Origin: Arenibacter antarcticus
GTDB taxonomy: Bacteria > Bacteroidota > Bacteroidia > Flavobacteriales > Flavobacteriaceae
Length of the DNA: 64,000 nucleotides
NCBI RefSeq assembly: GCF_041320605.1
Contig: NZ_CP166679.1
Span: 4,078,001 to 4,142,000, forward strand
Direction: 5' to 3'
Each line of letters starts with the position of its first letter. Position 1 is the stretch's first letter. Positions 29,318 to 37,906 of this stretch are shown piece by piece. The position numbers and the translations under genes are program-made. Below the pieces are notes generated by a model, which had not been told where the DNA came from, did not search any database, and saw only the letters and a list, made by a program, of their open reading frames with translations.

Positions 29318-29797
29318 TTAAGTTTGATTCTGTAGATCACTGATTTCCTGTACCTTTTTATTGATAGACTCTAACTGTGCTACCAAATAATCTTGATACA
29401 TATTTCCCACAGTTTCATCATTATTATATTTATCAGGATTGTTCAATTTATTATAATCCCTGATCTTATTGATAACTTCTAACTCCTTATTAAGCAAATT
29501 TCCATGTTGTTTCATCGCATTCTTTACAAAGTTTGGGGAGGTTCTAAAGTATCGCTTCCTATCCCCCGACTTAGTATAGAATTCTACATAATCTAGTTGT
29601 AACAAGACATTTAAATTACTGGAAACCGAACTTTTACAAGCTTCTGTAATATCAATAATCTCGTCAAAAGTTAAGCCTTCATTAGAGGAGAGTATTAAAG
29701 TGGCATATATACGTGCGGCTAAGGGGGCTAGACCTGCCCTTTCACTTAAAATAAGGCCGATCTCCTCTATTAGTACTTTTTTCTCTTGGATTACCAT
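29318..29797 (-). CDS. GbsR/MarR-like winged-helix transcriptional regulator (efflux operon)
   Basis: The ~159-residue protein has a winged helix near residues 20-85 (LAPLAARIYATLILSSNEGL, FDEIIDITEACKSSVSSNLN, then the wing YTKSGDRKRYFRT) and a C-terminal helical dimerisation part, as in GbsR-type MarR relatives. The frame extends to ATG 29812. I favour Met6 (29797) because it aligns with the paralogue at 31862 and because the predicted -7 box at 29822-29829 leaves almost no leader otherwise. It heads the RND operon and has a palindrome overlapping its own promoter, suggesting autoregulation and control of efflux. It is not a classical TetR/AcrR pump regulator. Confidence 0.85.
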   Translation of the reverse strand: MVIQEKKVLIEEIGLILSERAGLAPLAARIYATLILSSNEGLTFDEIIDITEACKSSVSSNLNVLLQLDYVEFYTKSGDRKRYFRTSPNFVKNAMKQHGNLLNKELEVINKIRDYNKLNNPDKYNNDETVGNMYQDYLVAQLESINKKVQEISDLQNQT

Positions 29798-29821
29798 TGA
29801 CATACCTATCAAATTTTAACG

Positions 29822-29853
29822 CAAAGGTATGATTAGTTCGGAAATTTACGAAC
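29822..29853 (-). promoter_or_regulatory. Promoter/operator module of the efflux-linked GbsR-like regulator
   Basis: On the minus strand a -7 box TACCTTTG (29829-29822) matches TAnnTTTG. Six bases upstream of it lies the 18-bp palindrome with plus-strand sequence GTTCGGAAATTTACGAAC (29836-29853), with arms GTTCG and CGAAC. A regulator bound there would sit between the -33 and -7 elements. The same geometry recurs at 31772-31804 and 32377-32408. Confidence 0.65.
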
Positions 29854-29907
29854 CAATGAAATATAAATTTTTGTTAATATGATAGCTGTCATCAAAAAAG
29901 AGTCCAA

Positions 29908-30807
29908 TTAGTTTAAGGGAGGACGTTTAAGATCTTTGTTTTTCCCAATTAAATAGATTCCGATAAGAATCAGGATTCCACCCAACATATACCATATAGT
30001 AAAACGCTCCCCATCCAATAAACCCCAAATTACTGCCACCACTGGAAGTAAGTACGTAACGGTACTAGCAAATACGGGCGAAGTATTTTGTATAAGTTTA
30101 TAGTATAATATCATGGCAATGGCAGTCCCCAAAATGGTTAAAATCCCTAAGTATCTCAAGGCTTCATAGGATTCAGCGTTTGCCTCAAAGTTTTGGAAAA
30201 AACCAGAAGAAAATAGAATCATAAACGAAGGGACCATCCATACCGTGAATACTGCGCTAGATAATTCTAGGAAGGGAAGCTCCTGTAATTTTTCTTTAAT
30301 GATAAGGGCACTTATAGCATAACAAGCGGTAGCCAGAACAACTAATAAGGCATAGAAAAATTGGGAATCCTCTGTGCTGGTTTCCGAAAAGAACATGAGG
30401 CTTGCTGCCCCGATAAAACCAATAATTGCTCCAATAAATTGTATCCATCTACTGCGGATCCCAAAAAATAAAAATCCGAATATCAGCACAAAAACAGGGA
30501 CCAAGGAATCCAATATTCCAGCAAGGGAGCTACTTACTTGGGTTTGCGCCAAGGGAAAAAGGAACATGGGGAAAAAATTTCCAAAAAAACCAGTCAGGAT
30601 AACCCAAAACAACAATTTCTTAGGCATTTTTCTCAACGCAGGAATCCCAATATATGCCATAATCAGGCCAGATACGCCAACACGGATGGCGCCAATTTCG
30701 TAAGGAGTATATACTAATAAAGATTTTTTAATCAGAATAAAAGAGCTACCCCAAGTCAGTGCTATAACAATGAGGAGAAACCATTTGTTTTCGACTATTT
30801 TTTCCAT
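29908..30807 (-). CDS. EamA/DMT-family transporter
   Basis: The 299-residue protein carries two EamA repeats of five helices each (about residues 5-140 and 150-290). It begins NKWFLLIVIALTWGSSFILI, the standard first helix of drug/metabolite transporters, and ends with a basic cytosolic tail. Family members export amino acids, drugs or metabolites. It is on the same strand as its neighbours but is separated from the META gene by a strong terminator and from the regulator by about 100 bases, so it is probably transcribed alone. Confidence 0.88.
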   Translation of the reverse strand: MEKIVENKWFLLIVIALTWGSSFILIKKSLLVYTPYEIGAIRVGVSGLIMAYIGIPALRKMPKKLLFWVILTGFFGNFFPMFLFPLAQTQVSSSLAGILDSLVPVFVLIFGFLFFGIRSRWIQFIGAIIGFIGAASLMFFSETSTEDSQFFYALLVVLATACYAISALIIKEKLQELPFLELSSAVFTVWMVPSFMILFSSGFFQNFEANAESYEALRYLGILTILGTAIAMILYYKLIQNTSPVFASTVTYLLPVVAVIWGLLDGERFTIWYMLGGILILIGIYLIGKNKDLKRPPLN

Positions 30808-30821
30808 AATCCGGTAACGTT

Positions 30822-30852
30822 AAAAAGCAATTGCTCGGAGCAATTGCTTTTT
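30822..30852 (-). terminator. Strong rho-independent terminator after the META lipoprotein gene
   Basis: AAAAAGCAATTGC (30822-30834) pairs perfectly with GCAATTGCTTTTT (30840-30852) around a TCGGA loop. The stem is flanked by A's on one side and T's on the other, so it can work in both directions. On the minus strand it ends transcription coming from 30920 before the EamA gene. Confidence 0.85.
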
Positions 30853-30919
30853 AAAATATTTAATATTCCCTTTATTCTCAGGGGTAGCTTACCTCCTGAT
30901 AAAAGTAGTATGGTTAACC

Positions 30920-31744
30920 TTAATCTAGATAAACTGCCTCAAACACGGCCAGAGGTGCCCTTCTACCCACATTGAGCATTAAGGTATCACCATCAATGGT
31001 ATAGTTGTCGGACAATTCGAAAACTTTTAAAAACTCGGCTTCGCTCACCGCTATATCAGGACAGGCCTTAAGTGTAGATAGTAGTTGTGTAAATCTGATG
31101 CGATTCCCTTCTTCAAGGCTATACTCACCTCCAAAAGTATTACAGCCTGCGAAACCAACAACTCTATTTTCATCAGTCTTAAGCATAAAATAAATCTCAC
31201 GCTCTTGATTATCAGCCATTTTCACTTCCTTGCCCTCCAAAGTCTTCAATTTCCAATATTTTTCCGTTATCAGATCTTTTTGTATTTCTGCCATTTTAAA
31301 AACCGCTAAGGGAGCCCTTCGTCCTACATTCAATGAAAGAGTATTTCCATTAAGGGTAAAGTTGTCTGCCAAATGAAACGCCTCCAAAACTTGAGATTCT
31401 TCAATGGTCATATCTGGACAGGCCATGCGAGTTGTCCCCATATTAGTGAAGCGAATTCTATTCCCATCCTCCAAGATAAAGCTACCAAATCCCGTATTAC
31501 ATCCGAAAAAACCACTAAAGGTATTGTCCTTACTGTTTAAAAGAAAATTAATATTCTTGTTCTCCCCTTGGTCTACATCTACTTTTTCCCCTTCAAGTTC
31601 CGTAAGTATCCATTGGGTATCGGTTAAACTTGCTTGTATTTCCATTTCACTTTTTGAGGCTGTTTCAGTAGCTAGTTTTTTTTGAGTAGTACAACTAATG
31701 GCACTAATGGTCAATAGCAATATAGGAATCAATTTTGTCTTCAT
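30920..31744 (-). CDS. Lipoprotein with two tandem META domains
   Basis: The signal peptide ends in lipobox AISC (Cys18). Two copies of the META/HslJ domain follow, about residues 40-150 and 155-274. Each runs from W-x-L-(T/K)-x-LEG-(E/K) through GCNT(G/F)G to the almost identical end NVGRRAPLAVF. E. coli HslJ has one such domain and is linked to novobiocin resistance and heat shock; the molecular function is unknown. The gene has its own promoter module shared with the two nearby GbsR-like regulators, which suggests it is a regulon member with the efflux operon. Single-domain relatives are more usual. Confidence 0.88.
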   Translation of the reverse strand: MKTKLIPILLLTISAISCTTQKKLATETASKSEMEIQASLTDTQWILTELEGEKVDVDQGENKNINFLLNSKDNTFSGFFGCNTGFGSFILEDGNRIRFTNMGTTRMACPDMTIEESQVLEAFHLADNFTLNGNTLSLNVGRRAPLAVFKMAEIQKDLITEKYWKLKTLEGKEVKMADNQEREIYFMLKTDENRVVGFAGCNTFGGEYSLEEGNRIRFTQLLSTLKACPDIAVSEAEFLKVFELSDNYTIDGDTLMLNVGRRAPLAVFEAVYLD

Positions 31745-31771
31745 AAATTATATAATGTTTAGTATACTTTG

Positions 31772-31804
31772 CAAAGATATTTATTAGTTCGTAACTATTA
31801 GAAC
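31772..31804 (-). promoter_or_regulatory. Promoter/operator module of the META lipoprotein gene
   Basis: The minus strand carries -7 box TATCTTTG (31779-31772). Seven bases upstream lies GTTCGTAACTATTAGAAC (31787-31804, plus-strand reading). An outer inverted repeat TTAGTTC/GAACTAA extends it by three bases on each side. The stretch ATTAGTTCG is identical to the site at the efflux-linked regulator. Confidence 0.65.
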
Positions 31805-31861
31805 TAACTAAAATAAAATTTTGTTAAATTTAAATTCGAGCAAGGTAGTTCGGTACTGTGA

Positions 31862-32350
31862 CTATGGGTTTTTATCCTCCAGAAAATCGGACATTTTCTT
31901 CAGGGTGCTTTCTACTAGTTTTTGTTGCGCCTTTAGGTAATCTTGCATAATGGTGCCCATAGATTTTTCATTTACGAATTTCTCGGGATAATGTTCCTGA
32001 TTGTACGTGTTTATTTTGGCAATTAGGCCCACTTCATTATTTAAGGTCAGTGCATATTGATTTAAATAATTCTTCTGAAAATATTTAGCGACTTTAAAGT
32101 ACCTTTTACGATCCCCAGGTCTGGTATAGTATTCTACAAATTTAAGCTGTGTAAGCACATTGAGATTAATTGAGGTTGAACTCTTACTGGAACCTAAGGC
32201 TTCCCTCACCTGCTCAAAAGTTAAACCATCATAAGACGAAAGTGTCAAGAGCGCATAAATTCTCGCTGCAAGTGGGGACACCCCCATACGGTCTCCAATA
32301 CCTAGACCAATCTCTTCAATAAGTTGTTTTTTTACTTCTGTAATATTCAA
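31862..32350 (-). CDS. GbsR/MarR-like winged-helix transcriptional regulator (paralogue)
   Basis: This 162-residue protein is a clear paralogue of the regulator at 29318. Both share LIEEIGL near the start, PLAARIYALLTLSSYDGLTF (first helix of the winged domain), the recognition helix region SSKSSTSINLNVLTQL and the wing YYTRPGDRKRYFK. The C-terminus is helical (YLKAQQKLVESTLKKM) and probably makes the dimer. It has its own copy of the palindromic promoter module. It may regulate the META gene lying just downstream on the same strand, cross-regulate its paralogue, or both. Confidence 0.85.
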   Translation of the reverse strand: MNITEVKKQLIEEIGLGIGDRMGVSPLAARIYALLTLSSYDGLTFEQVREALGSSKSSTSINLNVLTQLKFVEYYTRPGDRKRYFKVAKYFQKNYLNQYALTLNNEVGLIAKINTYNQEHYPEKFVNEKSMGTIMQDYLKAQQKLVESTLKKMSDFLEDKNP

Positions 32351-32376
32351 GTTAATGATTCTTTAGATAGTTTCTG

Positions 32377-32408
32377 CTAAGGTATAACTAGTTAACAATA
32401 TAGTAAAC
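32377..32408 (-). promoter_or_regulatory. Promoter/operator module of the second GbsR-like regulator
   Basis: The minus strand has TACCTTAG (32384-32377), one mismatch from TAnnTTTG. Six bases upstream lies the 18-mer GTTAACAATATAGTAAAC (32391-32408), a 14/18 match to its own reverse complement. Spacing and outer bases (GTT-N12-AAC) equal the other two modules. The inner arm bases differ (AA instead of CG). Confidence 0.5.
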
Positions 32409-32488
32409 TTATTTACTTTATAAACCTAGATTTAGGGAAATGCAGAACTTTTCACGGATGATGGTCTATTGATTTTGCAATGAACCCA

Positions 32489-32992
32489 TTATCGGTAACT
32501 AATATCTAAAATTTCAAAAACACGATTTTCATTTGCCAATTGTAATACTGCCTTATCCCCTACCCTTTTTTCTATCAGAATTTTTGCAATAGGAGAGATA
32601 AATGCAATTTTTCCTTTTGTAATATCAGCTTCATCCACACCAACGATCTGAAATTTTTGAGTTTTATTTGTCGCCATTACCCTCAGGACAACCATTGCGC
32701 CGAACCTAACTTCATCTTTTGGTTGCTCGTGCAAATGGATTATTTTGGCCGTAGAAATCCTATTGTTCAGTAATTGTAATTTAGCATTGATATGGTTCAC
32801 CGCTATTCTACGTTCACTTTCGTTGGCACTGTCTAAATTCGCAATTTCTTCCATAAGTTCCTTTTTTTCATCCAATAGTGCATTCATTCCTGTTTGGGTC
32901 ACATAATTGGTAACCCCATCTGGTAAGTCGGCCCTAGGTGGTACTAACGGAATTTCTTCTTGATCATCCTCTCTTACAAATCCCCTGCTCAT
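32489..32992 (-). CDS. GreA/GreB-family transcription elongation factor
   Basis: The ~167-residue protein has an N-terminal coiled coil from about residue 28 (NYVTQTGMNALLDEKKELME, then the ERRIAVNHINAKLQLLNNRI arm) and a C-terminal FKBP-like domain (VRFGAMVVLRVMATNKTQKF, ISPIAKILIEKRVGDKAVLQ). Gre factors enter the RNA polymerase secondary channel and stimulate cleavage of backtracked RNA. The acidic N-terminal leader (VREDDQEEIPLVPPRADLPD) precedes the coiled coil, as in GreB-like proteins of Bacteroidota. It stands alone; a Gre-like factor without cleavage activity is possible. Confidence 0.88.
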   Translation of the reverse strand: MSRGFVREDDQEEIPLVPPRADLPDGVTNYVTQTGMNALLDEKKELMEEIANLDSANESERRIAVNHINAKLQLLNNRISTAKIIHLHEQPKDEVRFGAMVVLRVMATNKTQKFQIVGVDEADITKGKIAFISPIAKILIEKRVGDKAVLQLANENRVFEILDISYR

Positions 32993-33124
32993 GATTTTGC
33001 TTTTGTTGTAATAACCTTACCTATTATTATTCCTACTAATTTAGTAACTTATTACAGTTTATTAAATATCTTCTATACAAACAAATAAAACGAAATTTTC
33101 ACGATTAAACCTCCCAATAGGAAT

Positions 33125-33640
33125 TCATTTCATTTCCTTTTCCCCCTCTACTTTGTTGAGTTTTAGGATTTTTAGTCCCACTGCCATCAATACTATAGAG
33201 ATAGGTAGTATTAATAATTCCCAGCTCAGGTTACCAATATTGACAAATACCACCTCCAAGAATTTTACAAAAAGGATGATCACGATTACCTCACCTAAAA
33301 TGTTCTTTAAATGGCCAATGTTTGGGGTTTTGATCCAGTTAAGGACCCCGCTGCTCTCGCTGCTAGTGGTATTGGAAATAAATAGGGTATACACCCCGCG
33401 GGCAAAAATGAACAGCACCAAAGCGATCAGAAAGGTATCCAATGATTTGATAAGATAGGTAATACCGATATCTACGGTGTGCAAATGGGCCTTGTCCTTT
33501 GGGATATACCCCAAAAAGAATACCCGAAACGCGTTCAGCGTTTTTAAGGCCCCCATAATAAAAAGGAGCAGGGATCCTAAAAGTGAAAACAATATCGCTA
33601 TCCAACTGATATAGCGAAAGGCGTAAAACGGTTTATTCAT
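33125..33640 (-). CDS. YqhA/UPF0114-family membrane protein
   Basis: The 171-residue protein has about four membrane helices. The central part DIGITYLIKSLDTFLIALVL followed by FIFARGVYTLF is the conserved core of the YqhA (UPF0114) family. The family function is not known. It lies about 100 bases downstream of the aldehyde dehydrogenase gene on the same strand, with a terminator between, so it is probably a separate unit. Confidence 0.85.
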   Translation of the reverse strand: MNKPFYAFRYISWIAILFSLLGSLLLFIMGALKTLNAFRVFFLGYIPKDKAHLHTVDIGITYLIKSLDTFLIALVLFIFARGVYTLFISNTTSSESSGVLNWIKTPNIGHLKNILGEVIVIILFVKFLEVVFVNIGNLSWELLILPISIVLMAVGLKILKLNKVEGEKEMK

Positions 33641-33693
33641 AATTATATTTTTGTGTTCACGGCTTGTGAGCCGACTTCTGATAAAAGCAACAA

Positions 33694-33713
33694 AACCCCG
33701 GTTGTCCGGGGTT
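33694..33713 (-). terminator. Rho-independent terminator after the aldehyde dehydrogenase gene
   Basis: AACCCCGG (33694-33701) pairs perfectly with CCGGGGTT (33706-33713) around a TTGT loop. On the minus strand the stem is followed by a T-rich stretch (TTTTGTTGCTTTT counting the last stem bases). It lies 28 bases past the stop of the aldehyde dehydrogenase gene. Confidence 0.8.
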
Positions 33714-33741
33714 ATGCAAAGTGCTTAAACTTATATTTCAA

Positions 33742-35244
33742 TTAAAAGAATCCCATAGGTTTCTTATCGTAAGAGATCAACATGTTTTTTACAACACGGT
33801 AATGATCTAAGGCCATTTTATGGTTTTCACGACCAAATCCTGATTCCTTAACGCCACCAAAGGGAGCGTGTGCAGGATAGGTATGGTATTGGTTAACCCA
33901 GACCCTACCCGCTTGGATAGCACGTGGTACCTGAAACAATTCGTGAGCATCACGGGACCAAACACCGGCACCTAATCCGTAAGGGGTATCATTGGCTATA
34001 GAGATGGCTTCTTCAGTAGAGCTGAAGGTTGTCAAGGCTACAACCGGTCCAAAAATCTCTTCCTGGAATACACGCATATTATTCTGTCCTTTCAATACCG
34101 TAGGTTGGATGTAATATCCTTCAGAAAGTTCCCCATCGTAATTACCGGCGTCTCCACCTGCCAATACGGTTGCACCCTCTTCTTTACCTATGTCGATATA
34201 GCTAAGTATTTTATCGTACTGCGCCTTGGATACTTGGGAACCGATCATAGTTTCTGGATCCAATGGGTTACCTGTCTTAACCGCCTTTAAGCGTTCCTGC
34301 ATCCTTTCTATGAAAAGATCCGCTATACTTTCGTGTACTAAAATTCGCGATGGAGCAGTACAAATCTCTCCTTGGTTAAGTGCGAACATTAACGCGCCTT
34401 CAATAGCTTTGCTAAAGAATTCATCGTCGTGATCTGCTACCGATGGGAAGAAAATGTTTGGAGATTTCCCACCTAGTTCCATAGTTACAGGGATAATGTT
34501 CTCGGCTGCATTGTGGTAAACTTTACGACCTGTTTCTGTAGACCCAGTAAATGAAAGTTTTGCAATACGGGTAGACGTTGCCAAGGCTTGTCCAGCTTCT
34601 GCACCAAAACCAGTTACGATATTTAAAACACCTGCAGGCAGTAGGTCACCTATAAGCTCCATTAGTGCAATGACACTGGTGGGGGTTTGTTCTGCTGGTT
34701 TAACCACAGCGGTACAACCTGCGGCCAAAGCAGGAGCAATTTTCCAGGCCAACATTAACATTGGGAAGTTCCATGGAATAATTTCACCAACAACACCAAT
34801 TGGTTCGTGCAATACAATACTTACCGTGTTTTTGTCGTGCTCTGAAATTGTTCCTTCATCTGCACGTATAACGCCTGCGAAATAACGGAAGTGATCAATT
34901 GCGTAAGGAATATCTGCGGCACGGGATTCGCGAATTGGTTTTCCGTTATCGATAGTTTCTAAAGTTGCCAAGTATTCAAAGTTGTCCTCCATTACCTGTG
35001 CAATCTTCAAAAGCGCATTACTGCGTTCTGTAGCTGAAGAAGTACTCCAAGTTGGGAATGCTTCGTGTGCTGCGTCAAGAGCAAGATCGATATCTTCTTT
35101 AGTTGAACGGGCCGCTTGGGTAAATACTTTTCCATCTACCGGCGATACGTTATCAAAATACTGTCCTTTTACGGGAGCGACGAACTTTCCGCCGATGAAG
35201 TTCCCGTATCTCTCTTTAAATTTGGGTTTTGTTACATTTGCCAT
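33742..35244 (-). CDS. NAD+-dependent aldehyde dehydrogenase (acetaldehyde dehydrogenase ExaC/AldB type)
   Basis: The 500-residue enzyme oxidises an aldehyde to the acid. The catalytic residues are visible: general base Glu256 in MELGGKSPN and nucleophile Cys295 in [11 protein letters not shown]. The FTGSTETG cofactor loop is at 232-239 and IIPWNFP near 155. The N-terminus and the [20 protein letters not shown] segment resemble the ExaC/AldB acetaldehyde group rather than betaine aldehyde dehydrogenases. An AraC-type regulator gene lies 215 bases upstream on the same strand and is the likely controller, as with other alcohol or aldehyde oxidation genes. Confidence 0.9.
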   Translation of the reverse strand: MANVTKPKFKERYGNFIGGKFVAPVKGQYFDNVSPVDGKVFTQAARSTKEDIDLALDAAHEAFPTWSTSSATERSNALLKIAQVMEDNFEYLATLETIDNGKPIRESRAADIPYAIDHFRYFAGVIRADEGTISEHDKNTVSIVLHEPIGVVGEIIPWNFPMLMLAWKIAPALAAGCTAVVKPAEQTPTSVIALMELIGDLLPAGVLNIVTGFGAEAGQALATSTRIAKLSFTGSTETGRKVYHNAAENIIPVTMELGGKSPNIFFPSVADHDDEFFSKAIEGALMFALNQGEICTAPSRILVHESIADLFIERMQERLKAVKTGNPLDPETMIGSQVSKAQYDKILSYIDIGKEEGATVLAGGDAGNYDGELSEGYYIQPTVLKGQNNMRVFQEEIFGPVVALTTFSSTEEAISIANDTPYGLGAGVWSRDAHELFQVPRAIQAGRVWVNQYHTYPAHAPFGGVKESGFGRENHKMALDHYRVVKNMLISYDKKPMGFF

Positions 35245-35459
35245 AGTTATATATTTAATTTTAGTTCTTAATTAATGCTTGCTAAAACAAGCCTTGTGCA
35301 GTACTACTACAAAGGTAGGCAGAGTTATTACCTTACTATTTACTGATACAGTTCAATAACTTATGAAAACAGGTCAATGTGGGTTTTTATGGGAAGTAGA
35401 AAAAATATCAAGCCATTAATGAGCTAAAATACAGCTACTTGTATACAGTTGTTCTGATT

Positions 35460-36293
35460 TTAAATATCAGTTGGACTAATTCCGAACTTATTCTTAAAGG
35501 CTATACTAAAGTTAGACAGGTTGTTATAGCCAATATCTAAATAGATATCAGATGCTTTTAAATCGCCTCCCTGCAAGAGTGTTTTAGCTTTTTGAAGTCG
35601 TTTGTCTTGCAGCCATTTTCCGGGCGCTACATTATATTCCGAGCTAAAATGACGCTTAAAAGTAGATAAGCTCATATGACATAAGAAGGCTATTTCTTCC
35701 AATTTTAAATTAGAATACACATTGCTTTCTACAATTTTTTTAAAGGGGGAAATCTCTTTAGAGATTAAGGATTGTAAGTAAAACTCTAGTTTATTACCAT
35801 ACTTATTAAGTAAATAGAGCATTATTTCTTCAAATTTTAAAGATAATAAAGCATCGCTATAACTGTGATTTGTATAGATGTTAGATGACAAAGAATTTAA
35901 ATAAGCAGCAATATAATCGTCGTTTTCGATAATGAAATAGGGGATTTCTTCTTGAAAAGGTTTTATGCCATTGGTATATTTACTTAGAAAATCAGTGAGC
36001 TTTTTTTCCGAAAAAAAGAAAAGTTTACAATAATAAATAGCGTCTGTATCCAACAGTTCGGTCCATAACCAATTGCCTTTTTTAAGCAAAAGGGATTGTT
36101 GTTTATTCACGGCGACCGAAGTATCGGCAAAATGGACCTGCTTTTTACCCTCCTTTAAAAAACTGAACATATTCATGCTTAGGTTAACTTTACTTTTAAC
36201 GACATTACTGGTCATTTTAAAGTCGTGCACAAATAGATCCATGGTTACTTCTGGTTCGCTAAGATATATTTCGGGGATGTTCTCTATTGCCAT
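35460..36293 (-). CDS. AraC/XylS-family transcriptional regulator
   Basis: The C-terminal ~95 residues of this 277-residue protein form the double helix-turn-helix of AraC regulators (LEEIAFLCHMSLSTFKRHFS, then ASDIYLDIGYNNLSNFSIAF and the closing KNKFGISPTDI). The N-terminal ~175 residues are a sensory domain with ExsA-like look (SFLKEGKKQVHFADTSVAV, LLLKKGNWLWTE), which may bind a small molecule or a partner protein. It precedes the aldehyde dehydrogenase gene and probably activates it, though that link is positional only. Confidence 0.88.
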   Translation of the reverse strand: MAIENIPEIYLSEPEVTMDLFVHDFKMTSNVVKSKVNLSMNMFSFLKEGKKQVHFADTSVAVNKQQSLLLKKGNWLWTELLDTDAIYYCKLFFFSEKKLTDFLSKYTNGIKPFQEEIPYFIIENDDYIAAYLNSLSSNIYTNHSYSDALLSLKFEEIMLYLLNKYGNKLEFYLQSLISKEISPFKKIVESNVYSNLKLEEIAFLCHMSLSTFKRHFSSEYNVAPGKWLQDKRLQKAKTLLQGGDLKASDIYLDIGYNNLSNFSIAFKNKFGISPTDI

Positions 36294-36550
36294 TGGTTGC
36301 TTCCTTTACTTCTAAAAGTACCTCAATCTATACTAAAATGTTAAACTTATATCTCTTTTCCTAACTATTTACTCGGATTATTGATCTATTGCAAGGATCA
36401 GCAGCGGATACGATTAAAGTCCATTGATTTTATAGGCCGTCAAATCGTGCTACATCAACGAAGGACAAATTTAAACGGGGCCGAATACAAATCATCTTAA
36501 TGCTTTGTATATTTTCGTATTACCAATACAATTAATCCAATTGTAATAAA

Positions 36551-37750
36551 ATGCCAGAAAAAAGGCCAACTATTAAGAAGGGAAAATTTAGTGCCAACGA
36601 TATATTATTGATTGCCGGCATCCTTTTTATTGCCATTAACCTACGCCCGGCTCTTGCTAGTGTAGGTCCATTGATAAACCATATTAGGGTTGCTACGGGG
36701 CTTTCCAGTTCTATGTTGGGTTTATTGACTACTTTGCCGTTGATTGCATTTGGGGTAGTCTCTTCCCTGACCCCTTTGTTTACAAGGCGTTTTGGAATCG
36801 CTTACACCTTATTTGGTGCCTTATTATTAATGACTATAGGGATTGGTATTAGATCCTTGCAAGGCATATTACCCCTTTATTTGGGGACCCTCATGTTTGG
36901 TATTGCCATAGCTTTTGGCAATGTATTACTACCTAGTCTTACGAAACGAAATTTCTCATCAAACTCGGGTTTTGTTACCAGTCTTTATTCTAGTGTAATG
37001 GCCATCGGAGCTTCCTTGGCCGCAGGAATCAGTGTACCCTTGGCCGATGGGACGGATTTGGGCTGGAGGGGCTCTTTGGCAGTGTGGTCCATATTGGCTT
37101 TGATCGGTTTATTACTATGGATTCCCCAACTTTCCCGGATGGGTATATCTGACCAAAAACGCAGTTATAGGGCAGCAATGAAAGCGCTAGGCAAAGCACC
37201 TAAAGCATGGAAAATTGCCTTTTTTATGGGCTTGCAATCCTTTACCTTTTATGTAATCCTAGCATGGCTCCCCGCTATTGTCCAAAGCCGTGGGTATGAT
37301 GCAGATTATGCGGGGTGGATGCTTTCCCTATCTCAGGCAACGGGAATTCTTGGGTCTATAATTATTCCACAGTGGGCTGGAAAAAAACGAGATCAACGCA
37401 ATATTGTAGTTATTTTGATGCTAGTGGAGAGTATTGGTGTTTTAGGTTTGTTACTTCCATCTCTTGGTTTTATTGCACTATGGGTTTCCCTAATCGGGTT
37501 TGTTTTAGGAGGTACTTTTGGTCTGGCGTTGCTTTTTATCGTCTTAAGATCCAAGGATGCAGATACCGCTACGGAACTTTCAGGGATGGCACAATCCATC
37601 GGCTACCTAGTAGCCGCTACTGGACCCATTATTTTTGGCAGTCTTTTTGATTTTACCAGAGGGTGGACCTACTCCCTAATCCTGCTTTTTGTAGTTATCA
37701 TCTTTAAAATGTATATGGGGATAGGTGCAGGAAAACCGGGGAAGTTATAA
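36551..37750 (+). CDS. CynX/NimT-type MFS transporter
   Basis: The 399-residue transporter has about 12 helices. The start INLRPALASVGPLINHIRVA (near residue 29) and the GLSSSMLGLLTTLPLIAFGV stretch are hallmarks of the CynX/NimT (cyanate or 2-nitroimidazole) branch of MFS. FNVLLPS-like LPSLTKRNF near 130 and TELSGMAQSIGYLVAATGP near 345 fit too. The substrate is unknown; no cyanase gene is present. It is monocistronic, ended by a stem-loop about 20 bases after the stop. Confidence 0.85.
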   Translation: MPEKRPTIKKGKFSANDILLIAGILFIAINLRPALASVGPLINHIRVATGLSSSMLGLLTTLPLIAFGVVSSLTPLFTRRFGIAYTLFGALLLMTIGIGIRSLQGILPLYLGTLMFGIAIAFGNVLLPSLTKRNFSSNSGFVTSLYSSVMAIGASLAAGISVPLADGTDLGWRGSLAVWSILALIGLLLWIPQLSRMGISDQKRSYRAAMKALGKAPKAWKIAFFMGLQSFTFYVILAWLPAIVQSRGYDADYAGWMLSLSQATGILGSIIIPQWAGKKRDQRNIVVILMLVESIGVLGLLLPSLGFIALWVSLIGFVLGGTFGLALLFIVLRSKDADTATELSGMAQSIGYLVAATGPIIFGSLFDFTRGWTYSLILLFVVIIFKMYMGIGAGKPGKL

Positions 37751-37769
37751 TTATTGCCCTTGATCATCT

Positions 37770-37793
37770 AAAAAAGGTAAACCTTCCTTTTTT
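37770..37793 (+). terminator. Probable terminator after the CynX-type transporter gene
   Basis: AAAAAAGG (37770-37777) pairs with CCTTTTTT (37786-37793) around an 8-base loop. The right arm supplies the T-run. The stem has only two G-C pairs, so it is modest in strength, but it is placed correctly 20 bases after the stop. Confidence 0.5.
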
Positions 37794-37906
37794 CTCTGTT
37801 TAAAGCACTGAGATTATTCAATGCCTTTCTCCTTAGCACTTATTTTTAGACCACGTTCAATATGATTTTCTATCTTTAACTATTATTTATTTTTCATCAG
37901 TTTATA

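Noticed and set aside
33034-33046. TACTAA-T-TTAGTA palindrome before the Gre-factor gene
   Set aside because: Short, fully A/T-dominated and not next to a recognisable -7 box; likely chance.
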